Part shown: positions 29,138 through 36,302 of the stretch, in pieces
Numbering within the stretch: position 1 is the first letter of the stretch
Layout: each line of letters starts with the position of its first letter
NCBI GenBank assembly: GCA_944325075.1
Contig: CALUYU010000018.1
Coordinates: 1 to 36,302 of the forward strand
Length of the DNA: 36,302 nucleotides
Reading direction: 5' to 3'
DNA from: Candidatus Gastranaerophilales bacterium
GTDB lineage: Bacteria > Cyanobacteriota > Vampirovibrionia > Gastranaerophilales > Gastranaerophilaceae
The notes under the pieces: model-generated
The model's input: the letters and a program-made list of their open reading frames with translations, nothing else
What the model was told of the DNA's origin: nothing
Database searches by the model: none
Program-made: the position numbers and the translations under genes

Positions 29138-29163
29138 GATCCTGAAACGAGTTCAGGATGACA
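29138..29163 (-). repeat. Interspersed repeat family B, short form
   Basis: The palindrome GATCCTGAA ACGA GTTCAGGAT then GACA is the uninterrupted version of the long elements at 139-221 and 29333-29415. On the minus strand it reads as HPELVSGS within the pilin leader. Confidence 0.85.
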
Positions 29164-29212
29164 TGGGGAACTATTTATCGACTTTTTCCCCATGAGGTCA
29201 TTACAGTTTTTA

Positions 29213-29237
29213 TGTAGGTTGGGGTTTCTACCCCAAC
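29213..29237. repeat. Palindromic repeat family A, copy 3
   Basis: TGTAG precedes GTTGGGGT (29218-29225), loop TTCT, ACCCCAAC (29230-29237). It is opposite in orientation to the copies at 67 and 268. Confidence 0.82.
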
Positions 29238-29248
29238 AATATTTTAAT

Positions 29249-29271
29249 GTTGGGCTGAAAGCCCAACCTAC
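29249..29271. repeat. Palindromic repeat family A, copy 4 (variant arms)
   Basis: GTTGGGC (29249-29255), loop TGAAA (29256-29260), GCCCAAC (29261-29267), then CTAC. The G-to-C change in one arm is matched in the other, so pairing is kept. A half copy (GCCCAACCTACA) lies near 29492-29503. Confidence 0.78.
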
Positions 29272-29332
29272 TTTATCTAATACTTCTTTCCCTGATACAG
29301 TGCAGATTGTCACACCTTTTTGCCGGTGGCTA

Positions 29333-29415
29333 GATCCTGAAATACTCTGCGAGCACCCTCCCTTGTAAGCCTCCTTTACGTCGGCAACAAGAGGAGCTGC
29401 GAGTTCAGGATGACA
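29333..29415 (-). repeat. Interspersed repeat family B, long form, second copy
   Basis: This is the inverse-orientation copy of 139-221: 83 bp with one substitution. It encodes HPELAAPLVADVKEAYKGG in the leader of the pilin pseudogene, the same frame as in the first gene. Confidence 0.85.
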
Positions 29416-29631
29416 TTGTAAATTTTTTATTGATCTTTTTCCTATGAGTCCCACACGGCGGAGCGTTATAGGAAGGTTCCTCAAGGACAAAGCCCAACCT
29501 ACATTGTTTTCTTCCTTACCCGCTTTTTTGAACAATTTATTCATAAAATACCTCCTTTTATTATCGAAAAACTTTGCAGCACAAAACGACGAAAAAAGAT
29601 TTCGCCTATAAAAATTTTGCAAACCCAAAAA

Positions 29632-29659
29632 CAGAGATACGGAATACTTCCGAACTCTG
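29632..29659 (-). promoter_or_regulatory. Terminator-like hairpin upstream of the pilin pseudogene
   Basis: CAGAG (29632-29636) and CTCTG (29655-29659) enclose CGGAA (29640-29644) / TTCCG (29648-29652). On the minus strand T5 follows the hairpin, about 90 bases before the ATG at 29544. This could be an attenuator or the terminator of some earlier transcript. Confidence 0.45.
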
Positions 29660-29689
29660 CTTATAACTTTATTATCCCCCGCAAAATAC

Positions 29690-29759
29690 CTGATACCAAA
29701 GGTGAAAAATGTGGTCAGATAAGGCTTTCGGCCTTCAGTCTGCCCCCCCCCCTATCAGG
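29690..29759. other. Structured intergenic segment containing a C10 tract
   Basis: CCTGATA (about 29690-29696) pairs with TATCAGG (about 29753-29759). Inside lies a hairpin CAGA-T-AAGGC-TTTCG-GCCTT-CAG-TCTG followed by ten C (29743-29752). The rest of the 29545-29991 gap holds the pilin ribosome binding site, the hairpin at 29632-29659 and the pheT promoter; I see no gene in it. Confidence 0.5.
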
Positions 29760-29943
29760 AAAAACGTTTCTATGATTGAGTTTTGCGAATTTATAATCTT
29801 CATAAAAATCCTTACTATATTATTATAAACGTATTTTGAATATTTTCAACTTTTGTGTATATTTCTTTGTACAAAATTTCCCGAAAAATGGCTAAACTTG
29901 TCATCCCGGAACCTTGCAATCCCTCTTGCAGCTGTTTTCTGTT

Positions 29944-29952
29944 TGTTATAAT
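29944..29952 (+). promoter_or_regulatory. Extended -10 promoter of pheT
   Basis: TGT immediately before TATAAT (29947-29952) forms an extended -10. A TTGCAG lies 15 bp upstream. Transcription would start about 33 bases before the ATG. Confidence 0.5.
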
Positions 29953-29991
29953 ATTTCAGTATACAGTTATAATTAGTAGAGGGAAGTATAA

Positions 29992-32472
29992 ATGCAAGTA
30001 TCAGTAAATTGGTTAAATGAATTTGTAGATTTGTCAAATGTGGATGAGGAACAGCTGGCTCATGAACTTACTATGAGTGGTTTGGAAGTTGAAGCCATTG
30101 AGCATGTGGAACCGAAATTTACAAATATTATTACAGTAAAAATCGAAAAAATTGACGCACATCCAAATTCAGACCGATTACATCTTGTTACGGTAAACAC
30201 CGGTATAGGGTTAAAAACTGTTGTTTGCGGGGCCCAAAATATTAAAGAAGGTCAAATAGTTCCTTATGCCTCTGTTGGAAGCCGGGTTCTTGATCGCAAA
30301 ACCGGGGAAACTTTTACACTTACTAAAGCTGTTATAAGAGGAGTTGAGTCTCAAGGCATGCTATGTTCTGCCGATGAGTTGGGCCTGGCTGAGAGAAATT
30401 ACCAGGAAGAAGACGGTATTCTTATACTTAACCGTTTTATCCCAAATGTTCAAATCGGCTGCAATCTTTTGGATGTTATTGATTTTGAGAAAGATACTAT
30501 CATTGATGTTGCTCCTACTACAAACCGCGGGGATCAGATGTCAGTAATTGGTGTTGCTCGCGAACTAAGTTCTTTGTTTAATACTGCTTTAAAATTTTCA
30601 CCTCTCGAATCGGCAAGAGATTTAACAACTGATAAATTTAAGGTTGAAATTCTTGACAGGGATGTTTGCAAATATTATTCCGTCGGTGTTTTGAAAAATA
30701 TAAAGATTAAGCCTTCTCCTGAATGGATGCAAAAAAAGCTTATTTCATCAGGAATCAGAGCAATAAATAATGTTGTGGATATTACTAACTACGTTTTACT
30801 AGAGTATGGATGTCCGCTCCATGCATTTGATTTGGATAAATTGAACGGGTATCTTTGCGTAAGACGAGCCAAAGAAGGCGAAAAACTGGTTACATTAGAC
30901 GGTGTTGAGCGCGATTTGACAAATGATACGGTTGTTATTGCCACAAAAGAGGAACCTGTTTGCCTTGGCGGTGTCTTTGGCGGATTAAATTCTGAAATAG
31001 ATGACAACACGACGTCAATTGCTTTAGAGGCAGCATATTTCACTCCTGCAAGCAACAGAAAAAGTTCTCGCAGTGTAGGTTATAGAAGTGAAGCGTGTGC
31101 AAGGTTTGAAAGAGGGATTGATATTGAGACTGTAAAACCTGCTTTAATGCGTGCTATGCAGTTACTTGTAGAGCTGGCTGATGCTGAAATTGTAGGTGTT
31201 GTTGAAGATGGTGAAAATCACCTTGAACCGGTTGAAATTACATTAAGATACTCTCAGGTTACAAAGTTACTTGGATGTGAAATTGTCCCTGAAAGATGCG
31301 ATTCTATTCTCTCAAATTTAGGATTTAAAAAACTTGGCGGGAATATTGCTGCTGCAAAATTTTTGGTTCCGTCTTTCAGAGCATATGATGTTACAAGAGA
31401 AGTTGATTTGATTGAAGAAATTGCAAGAATTAACGGTTATGATAAAATTACCCCGACCTTGCCTGAAAAGACAATGGCTCCTCAGATTTCTTTGGAAGAA
31501 AGAGTTATTAAAAAAATTCACAGCTTAATGCTTGCTTCAGGGTTTAATGAAATAATAACAAGCTCATTAATCGGCAAACCTCTTTTGGACAAATATTTGA
31601 TTACTTATGATGAGGAAAAGGCCGTAAAAGTTTGTAACCCTGTGAGTGATGAATGTACTATGCTTAGACAAACTCTGGCTGTTTCAGTACTTAACTGTAT
31701 GAAATATAATTACGACAATGGACAGAAAAATTTCTGGGCTTACGAGCTTGGAAAAACTTATGAGATAGAAAAGTCTGCTGATCTGAAATTTTCAGGGGTT
31801 AAAGAAACTCAGGTTCTTGAAGGTATACTGACCGGCGAGATTGAAAATTCAAAATGGCAGAATAACTCTCAGACTGATTTCTATACGGTAAAAGGTATTG
31901 TTGAAAATCTTTTTGATGAATTTGGTGTAGAAAAAAGGATTAAACTGGTTCCGCTGGAAGAGTCTGTATTGGCAAAAACTCACTCCATACTTCACCTTTA
32001 CAGAAGTGCCGCAATTTGTATTCTTGGTAAAAATCTTACAACTATAGGGTATATGGGCCAGATACATCCTGTTTTAAAAGATAAAATGAAACTGAACCAG
32101 GAAGCATTTATATTTAAAGTGGATGTTGATGCTTTAATATCTATTGTAAAAGAAACTGTACCTAGATTTAAACATCTTCCTCAGTTCCCTGAAGTGCGCC
32201 GTGATTTGGCATTTGTTATAAATGAAGATATTCCGTTTGAAGATATTCAAAAAACAATAAAAAGCGGTGTCCAGCAGAATATATATCAAGGTTGTGATGT
32301 ATTCGATGTTTATCAGGGTGATAATATCCAAAAAGGATACAAGAGCATTGCCGTAAGAATAAAAATGCTGGATGAAAATGCAACTTTAACCGATAATATT
32401 ATTGATAGAAATATGCAAAGTGTTAGAGAAAAATTACAGAAAGCTTATGCAGATATTTCTTTCAGGGAGTAA
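29992..32472 (+). CDS. pheT: Phenylalanyl-tRNA synthetase beta subunit
   Basis: The 826-residue protein is the tRNA-binding and editing subunit of the alpha2-beta2 enzyme. Seen in order: the N-terminal tRNA-binding fold (about 40-150, VKIEKIDAHPNSDRLHLV), the B3/B4 editing domain (about 210-385, with NNVVDITNYVLLEYGCPLHA), B5 (about 400-480, DVTREVDLIEEIARINGYDK), the core domain, and the C-terminal FDX-ACB anticodon domain (FPEVRRDLAFVINEDIPFED). GAGGGAAG precedes the ATG. pheS, usually just upstream, is not there. The next gene begins three bases after the stop. Confidence 0.97.
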   Translation: MQVSVNWLNEFVDLSNVDEEQLAHELTMSGLEVEAIEHVEPKFTNIITVKIEKIDAHPNSDRLHLVTVNTGIGLKTVVCGAQNIKEGQIVPYASVGSRVLDRKTGETFTLTKAVIRGVESQGMLCSADELGLAERNYQEEDGILILNRFIPNVQIGCNLLDVIDFEKDTIIDVAPTTNRGDQMSVIGVARELSSLFNTALKFSPLESARDLTTDKFKVEILDRDVCKYYSVGVLKNIKIKPSPEWMQKKLISSGIRAINNVVDITNYVLLEYGCPLHAFDLDKLNGYLCVRRAKEGEKLVTLDGVERDLTNDTVVIATKEEPVCLGGVFGGLNSEIDDNTTSIALEAAYFTPASNRKSSRSVGYRSEACARFERGIDIETVKPALMRAMQLLVELADAEIVGVVEDGENHLEPVEITLRYSQVTKLLGCEIVPERCDSILSNLGFKKLGGNIAAAKFLVPSFRAYDVTREVDLIEEIARINGYDKITPTLPEKTMAPQISLEERVIKKIHSLMLASGFNEIITSSLIGKPLLDKYLITYDEEKAVKVCNPVSDECTMLRQTLAVSVLNCMKYNYDNGQKNFWAYELGKTYEIEKSADLKFSGVKETQVLEGILTGEIENSKWQNNSQTDFYTVKGIVENLFDEFGVEKRIKLVPLEESVLAKTHSILHLYRSAAICILGKNLTTIGYMGQIHPVLKDKMKLNQEAFIFKVDVDALISIVKETVPRFKHLPQFPEVRRDLAFVINEDIPFEDIQKTIKSGVQQNIYQGCDVFDVYQGDNIQKGYKSIAVRIKMLDENATLTDNIIDRNMQSVREKLQKAYADISFRE

Positions 32473-32475
32473 CTT

Positions 32476-33120
32476 ATGAAAAAATTTCTCTTTACTGTAA
32501 TGTTGATAGTCATTTTAGGCTGCAAAACTTTTGCTGCAAATGTTATACCTGATGCGGTAAGCCTGAATAATACAAATACGTTTGGAGTTTATCAGGTCGG
32601 GCATTCTCTTGTTTTATACTCAGAACCGAATGAGAAGTCAGCTGTTAAACAAAGAATAGTTTGGAGTAAAGATGAGGTTATCCCTCAAAATTTAAAGCAT
32701 GTAGATTTGTTCGTGCTATATCTTGAGAAAAAAGACCTTGCATTAATGGCTGTAACGGATGAGACTGATGACTGGGTTGAGGTGATTTATGATAACAGCA
32801 CAGGTGATAAAGGCTGGATTAAAAAGGATGATCCTTACAAGTTTAATACATGGATGAATTTTTACAGTATGTACGGAAGAAAGTACGGTTTGACCATTCT
32901 TAAAGGTGCGCCTGAAAGTGTGAATAACATGTATGGATCTACAGATGATAGTGCAAAGGTTATTTCTACTATAAATAAGCCTGATATAATTAATCTAAAT
33001 GTTATCCGCGGGAATTGGATGCTGGTAACTGTTGTTGATGTTGACCGGATTCCTAAGACCGGATATATAAGGTGGAGGAGCGATGACGGTATAAAATATT
33101 TATTCCCGAAATTTGAATAG
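32476..33120 (+). CDS. Exported SH3-like protein
   Basis: The 214-residue protein has a signal peptide MKKFLFTVMLIVILGCKTFA. Cleavage at FA^AN is likely, although ILGC could act as a weak lipobox. Two SH3b-like segments follow: about 43-120 (HSLVLYSEPNEKSAV to GDKGWIKKDDP) and about 136-214 (LTILKGAPESVNN to GYIRWRSDDG). Such folds often bind cell-wall peptides, but no ligand can be assigned. The ATG is three bases after the pheT stop, and GGGAG overlaps the end of pheT, so translation is probably coupled. The gene ends 22 bases before the converging porin gene, with no clear terminator between them. Confidence 0.83.
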   Translation: MKKFLFTVMLIVILGCKTFAANVIPDAVSLNNTNTFGVYQVGHSLVLYSEPNEKSAVKQRIVWSKDEVIPQNLKHVDLFVLYLEKKDLALMAVTDETDDWVEVIYDNSTGDKGWIKKDDPYKFNTWMNFYSMYGRKYGLTILKGAPESVNNMYGSTDDSAKVISTINKPDIINLNVIRGNWMLVTVVDVDRIPKTGYIRWRSDDGIKYLFPKFE

Positions 33121-33142
33121 TGTTTTGTAAACGGAGGTTTGT

Positions 33143-34534
33143 TTATAGCAGTATTTGAGTTCCGATTAAGAATCTGTGGCTATCTTCCATATTATCGTTC
33201 TGACAGTATATGTAGTTTAGAATTAACCTCAGCGCCTGACCTTTAATGAAATAATTAATCCCGGCTGTGTATTCCCTGCGCATGTCTCCCGCGACATCTC
33301 TATTAGGGTCAAACTGATCGTATCTTCCTATGATTTGCAGCCGTGGATGAATTTTGTATCCGACAGTTCCGTAAAATCCGGAGGCTTTTTGATCCACAAC
33401 ATAACTTCCGTTGTATCCGTCCGCGGCTGCAAGTTCAAAACTCGTCCATAATTTTTTATACTTATACCCGAGATATAAACTTCCAACAGTATAATTAGTA
33501 TGATTATGTCCTGCATTTAACCCGCCGCCGATTATGAGCCTGCCATATCTTCCATCTGTTTTCCCAAGCGGTTTTAAATCGACCCATCCGGTAAATTCGG
33601 GCCCGGCAAACCAGCTGTGAAAATATCGGTCAGAACTATTGAATGCAAGGTTATAATCAATAAGATCAAAACTTCCAATAAGTCTTACCCCCAGAGCTCG
33701 TGTTGAACCAAAATTTCTTGATAATTGCGACCGCATAATAAATGGAAGAATGTAAGAACTTGAACCACCTTCTTTTCCAACCTGGTTTCTGGAATAGCCC
33801 ACAACAATTTTATGATGTGGAATTGAGCTGTTAATAAGGTAAGCATCAGCAAAAAAATTCTGCATGTAATTTCTTTCACTTGAACCTCTTGGATTAACAA
33901 CAACCTTAAAGTCTGTTTTTGTCCCTCTTATCTTTCCGATTGCTCCCAGTTGAAGAAATCCAAAGTCATATGATGTATCATAATCTCCGCTATCCCAGGT
34001 TGATGATAAATAACCATTATATGCTCCGTAATATTGTACTTTGCTTACCGGCCCCTTTTTAGGGTGGAATGTAAGTTCTTCACTTAAAAGATATGAAGGA
34101 ATATCTGTTCGTATAATGTCTCTTGCAATCATCTTGCCAAGAAGTGTATCTTCATCAATTTTATTGTCATCATCTTTATCTAAATCAAAATTATTAAAAA
34201 AATTAAATTCTGACTCAATATTCCCAACCATTTCTTTTAAGGGTTTTTGGGGCGGAGAATATGACTGTATTTGATTGTTATTTTCAGGCAGCGAATCATC
34301 TATTGCTTCTAAATCAACATCCTCTTCATCCTCTTTTATTCTCTCAGGATTTGGATTGCTATTTTTTTCAATTATTAAATTGTTGGTTCTTTGCCCGCTG
34401 AACGTTTTGGGCGGAAGTTCAAGCCTGATTTCTTCCATAGAAGAGTTGTCCTCTATGTTGTTTTGGGCAAAAACACCATTCCGGGAAAGAATAAAGACTA
34501 ATGTAAAAAATATAATTCCAATAAACCTGTTCAC
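33143..34534 (-). CDS. Outer-membrane porin, OprP/OprO-like
   Basis: The 463-residue protein has a signal peptide (MNRFIGIIFFTLVFILSRNGVFA^QNN), an acidic Asn/Asp-rich region (about 24-140) and a beta-barrel part from about 165 to the end made of alternating aromatic strands. The last third (GRYDQFDPNRDVAGDM, then YTAGINYFIKGQALRLILNY) resembles phosphate-selective porin O/P. The ion or solute preference is not readable. The C-terminus is ILL, not the Phe typical of proteobacterial porins. The start is GTG at 34534 with no ribosome binding site; TATAAT lies about eight bases upstream on the minus strand, so the mRNA could be leaderless. Its presence supports a diderm envelope. Confidence 0.82.
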   Translation of the reverse strand: MNRFIGIIFFTLVFILSRNGVFAQNNIEDNSSMEEIRLELPPKTFSGQRTNNLIIEKNSNPNPERIKEDEEDVDLEAIDDSLPENNNQIQSYSPPQKPLKEMVGNIESEFNFFNNFDLDKDDDNKIDEDTLLGKMIARDIIRTDIPSYLLSEELTFHPKKGPVSKVQYYGAYNGYLSSTWDSGDYDTSYDFGFLQLGAIGKIRGTKTDFKVVVNPRGSSERNYMQNFFADAYLINSSIPHHKIVVGYSRNQVGKEGGSSSYILPFIMRSQLSRNFGSTRALGVRLIGSFDLIDYNLAFNSSDRYFHSWFAGPEFTGWVDLKPLGKTDGRYGRLIIGGGLNAGHNHTNYTVGSLYLGYKYKKLWTSFELAAADGYNGSYVVDQKASGFYGTVGYKIHPRLQIIGRYDQFDPNRDVAGDMRREYTAGINYFIKGQALRLILNYIYCQNDNMEDSHRFLIGTQILL

Positions 34535-34595
34535 AAATATTAATTATAACATAAAATACTTGATTTTCATGATTTTTTTATAGTATATTTTTATT

Positions 34596-36020
34596 ATGAC
34601 AAATGTAACAAAAAACAGCCGATTAATAAAAGTAAAAGCCCCTATTGTAGATGCCCTGAAACAAGCTTATGAAAACCCTACATATCAGTTTCATATTCCC
34701 GGCCATACAAAGGGAAATGGCGTGTTGCCTGAATTTAAAAAATTAATAGGAAATAAAGCTCTTTCTATTGATACAACAGATGAATTTGATAATTTAGGAA
34801 CACTTCATCCTGCCACCGGCCCTATAAAAGAGGCGCAAGAACTGGCTGCAAAAGCTTTCGGAGCAAAGAAAACATTTTTCCTTTTAAACGGATCTACTGC
34901 GGGAAACCTTGCAATTGCAATGGGTTTAACTAAAAAGGGGCAGAGAATTTTAACTAACAGAAATTGTCATCGTTCAATTTTGACCGGCATGATTATCTCT
35001 GGTGCCGAACCTTTATGGTTAATCCCTAAAAAGTTTGAAGAGTGGGGAATTTGGGGGAATGTTACCCCTGAAAATGTTGAAGAAATGCTTGCGGCACATG
35101 ATGATGTTTCTATGGTATGGATTACAAACCCTACTTATGAGGGAGTTGTATCTGATATAAAATCTATTGCATTAGTTTGTAAAAAATATAAAGTCCCGCT
35201 TATTGTGGATGAGGCGCATGCGTGTTTATGGAATTTTAGCAAACATTTGCCAACCTCAGCGCTTCAGTTGGGAGCAGACGCTGTTGTTCATTCTCTTCAT
35301 AAAACCGGCGGCAGTATGAGCCAGAGTTCAATGCTCCATATTGCGGAAAATTCAATACTTGATGTTGACGCTGTTGAGAAAGCATTAAAACTTTTGCATA
35401 CAACAAGTCCTTCGTTAATTTTGCTTGCAAGCCTTGATGCTGCAAGGGCAAATTTGGACAGCGCAAGGGGCAGAAAACAATTAGAACGGGCAATTGCAAA
35501 TGCAAAATATCTGCGCCGTGAAATTGAACAATTGGAACATATCCATGATTTGAAACCTGATTTCGGGTATTTAACAGATGTTACAAAAGTATTTATACGT
35601 GATGATCGGCTATCAGGCAAGAGATTAGAATCTATTCTTGAAATTGATTTTGGGATTGAGGTGGAAAGTGCTTCAGACGCCGGGTTGCTGCTGTTATCAA
35701 ACCTTGGAAATACCAGGGCTGATATGGAATATCTGGTAAAATGCCTGCAAAAAATTGATAGTTCAAATTATTCGGATATCTATTATTTGGAGAAGAAAAA
35801 GCACATGCCTATGCTTACTCCTCAGATCAAGATGAGCTTAAGAGAGGCATTTTATTCTGAAAAAGAAACTATTCCAAAGGATTTGGCTATAGGCAGAATT
35901 TCTGCTGAAGTTATAGCTGAATGCCCTCCGGGAATTGCTATTTTGCTTCCTGGTGAACTTATCACGGAAGAGCATTTGCCTTATTTGACGGATTACGATT
36001 TTATTGAAGTTATAAAATAA
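34596..36020 (+). CDS. PLP-dependent Orn/Lys/Arg decarboxylase family protein
   Basis: The 474-residue fold-type I enzyme is expected to remove the carboxyl group of a basic amino acid, feeding polyamine synthesis. Seen: the N-terminal PTYQFHIPGHTKG; FFLLNGSTAGNLA, which contacts the cofactor phosphate; VDEAHA with D205 (pairs with the pyridine nitrogen) and H208; and HSLHKTGGSMSQSSM with the Schiff-base lysine K236. The C-terminal ECPPGIAILLPGE completes the signature. The length matches the compact Bacillus SpeA/YaaO-type enzymes, not the 700-residue acid-induced forms. Substrate (Arg or Lys) cannot be chosen from sequence alone. It diverges from the porin across 61 bases; no downstream partner is visible. 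Confidence 0.92.
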   Translation: MTNVTKNSRLIKVKAPIVDALKQAYENPTYQFHIPGHTKGNGVLPEFKKLIGNKALSIDTTDEFDNLGTLHPATGPIKEAQELAAKAFGAKKTFFLLNGSTAGNLAIAMGLTKKGQRILTNRNCHRSILTGMIISGAEPLWLIPKKFEEWGIWGNVTPENVEEMLAAHDDVSMVWITNPTYEGVVSDIKSIALVCKKYKVPLIVDEAHACLWNFSKHLPTSALQLGADAVVHSLHKTGGSMSQSSMLHIAENSILDVDAVEKALKLLHTTSPSLILLASLDAARANLDSARGRKQLERAIANAKYLRREIEQLEHIHDLKPDFGYLTDVTKVFIRDDRLSGKRLESILEIDFGIEVESASDAGLLLLSNLGNTRADMEYLVKCLQKIDSSNYSDIYYLEKKKHMPMLTPQIKMSLREAFYSEKETIPKDLAIGRISAEVIAECPPGIAILLPGELITEEHLPYLTDYDFIEVIK

Positions 36021-36033
36021 ATATTTATTAAAG

Positions 36034-36276
36034 CTAATCCAAAATGAGTAACAAACATATTTGTTGAACTGCATTTGCTGTGTTTTGTGTCGGCGCAAGC
36101 TTGCCCGTAATAAGGTTAAAACCAAAGACTGTTGTATTTTGTTCCAGAGGGACATCATAATAACGCTGCGCTTTCTGACCCCCCGAATAATCCAAGAGGA
36201 AAAAAGTAAGCAAAAAAGAAAGTTGATGTAGGTTGGGGTTTCTACCCCAACAAAAATAAAGAAATTCAAAAAACAA
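36034..36276 (-). CDS. Possible partial small protein joined to a family A repeat
   Basis: The frame is open from the right window edge to a TAG at 36034; the only start in view is TTG at 36276. The first part translates a family A repeat (CWGRNPNLH). The last 50 residues (YSGGQKAQRYYDVPLEQNTT and onward to a hydrophobic CLLLILD end) have coding-like composition and no repeat. I recognise no family. It may be the 3' end of a gene whose 5' part lies outside the window, or a decayed fragment. Confidence 0.3.
   Translation of the reverse strand: MFFEFLYFCWGRNPNLHQLSFLLTFFLLDYSGGQKAQRYYDVPLEQNTTVFGFNLITGKLAPTQNTANAVQQICLLLILD
36227..36251. repeat. Palindromic repeat family A, copy 5
   Basis: TGTAG, GTTGGGGT (36232-36239), loop TTCT, ACCCCAAC (36244-36251). 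It is base-for-base the same unit as 29213-29237. Confidence 0.82.
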
Positions 36277-36281
36277 CCAAC

Positions 36282-36302
36282 TGTCATCCTGAACTTGTTT
36301 CA
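36282..36302 (+). repeat. Interspersed repeat family B, cut by the window edge
   Basis: TGTCATCCTGAACTTGTTTCA matches the start of the short form of family B. As at the other loci it lies close to a family A copy. Confidence 0.75.

Larger units (their letters stand above)
28358..29544 (-). pseudogene. Decayed prepilin-like gene with repeat-filled leader
   Basis: The reading begins at ATG 29544 (MNKLFKKAGKEENN) after a perfect AGGAGG. It runs 166 codons, mostly through family A and B repeats, to the cleavage motif PRRAAFTLAEVLITLGIIGV (F codon 29046-29044). A second possible start is ATG 29064, giving a six-residue leader MPRRAA but without a ribosome binding site. The frame then stops at 28750 after KILWHS. 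In another frame the sequence continues from about 28790 as YDRDAGGKDTMAFLNTYILP to a TGA at 28465-28463. Past that TGA the same frame runs 34 more codons to a TAA at 28358, ending CCTRLLEIDGWEFKDDYPYK plus L, which looks like a proper pilin C-terminus. So one frameshift and one nonsense codon separate it from an intact gene. Confidence 0.8.

Noticed and set aside
139-29415. The recurring repeats as a CRISPR array
   Set aside because: The copies are not regularly spaced, differ in orientation and are palindromic interspersed elements; no spacers or cas genes are present.
2231-29702. Shared CTGATACCAAA in the rpoB leader and near 29692
   Set aside because: An 11-base match is expected by chance in a window of this size and the surrounding bases do not match.
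35838-36287. Minus-strand open frame of 149 codons
   Set aside because: It overlaps the decarboxylase gene for 183 bases and its composition there is that of a shadow frame; the 36034-36276 frame is the better candidate.

Overview
This is an AT-rich stretch of a diderm bacterium, most likely a non-photosynthetic cyanobacterial relative of the Gastranaerophilales/Melainabacteria type. Four things support this. RNA polymerase beta' is split into rpoC1 and rpoC2, and RpoC2 carries an insertion of about 640 residues, as in Cyanobacteria. Two prepilin-like genes have the leader FTLAEVLITLGIIGVVAAMT, a pattern I associate with this group. An OprP/OprO-like porin implies an outer membrane. There are no photosynthesis genes. 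The lineage call is inference from gene content, not a computed phylogeny.

Layout: (1) 1-1104, a prepilin-like gene whose 5' part is built from interspersed palindromic repeats and is open to the window edge; then a secreted protein on the minus strand (1220-1840). (2) 2113-11492, the rpoB-rpoC1-rpoC2 operon with a strong promoter, a leader of about 205 nt and a factor-independent terminator. (3) 11540-15033, three tandem DUF3137-type membrane proteins, two of which share a nearly identical 3' end. (4) 15083-18990, ftsH followed by two overlapping genes homologous to the small and large subunits of the corrinoid iron-sulfur protein (CFeSP, Wood-Ljungdahl methyl carrier), with no CODH/ACS genes beside them. 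(5) A lineage-type 848-codon protein with an internal duplication. (6) mutL on the minus strand, diverging from a solitary DNA methyltransferase, which converges with a LysM membrane protein. (7) 25589-26073, a 485-bp non-coding element with 28-bp perfect terminal inverted repeats and a chain of hairpins, just before the fusA promoter. (8) fusA, then a decayed prepilin gene on the minus strand (one frameshift, one in-frame TGA), full of the same repeats as region 1. (9) A structured intergenic region with a C10 tract. (10) pheT plus a secreted SH3-like protein, a porin on the minus strand, a PLP-dependent Orn/Lys/Arg decarboxylase, and at the right edge a possible partial gene fused to the same repeats.

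The housekeeping genes (transcription, translation elongation, Phe-tRNA charging, mismatch repair, membrane proteolysis) look intact. The best candidates for something undescribed are the 485-bp TIR-bounded hairpin element, the ftsH-linked CFeSP pair without its usual partners, and the repeats that read in frame through prepilin leaders.
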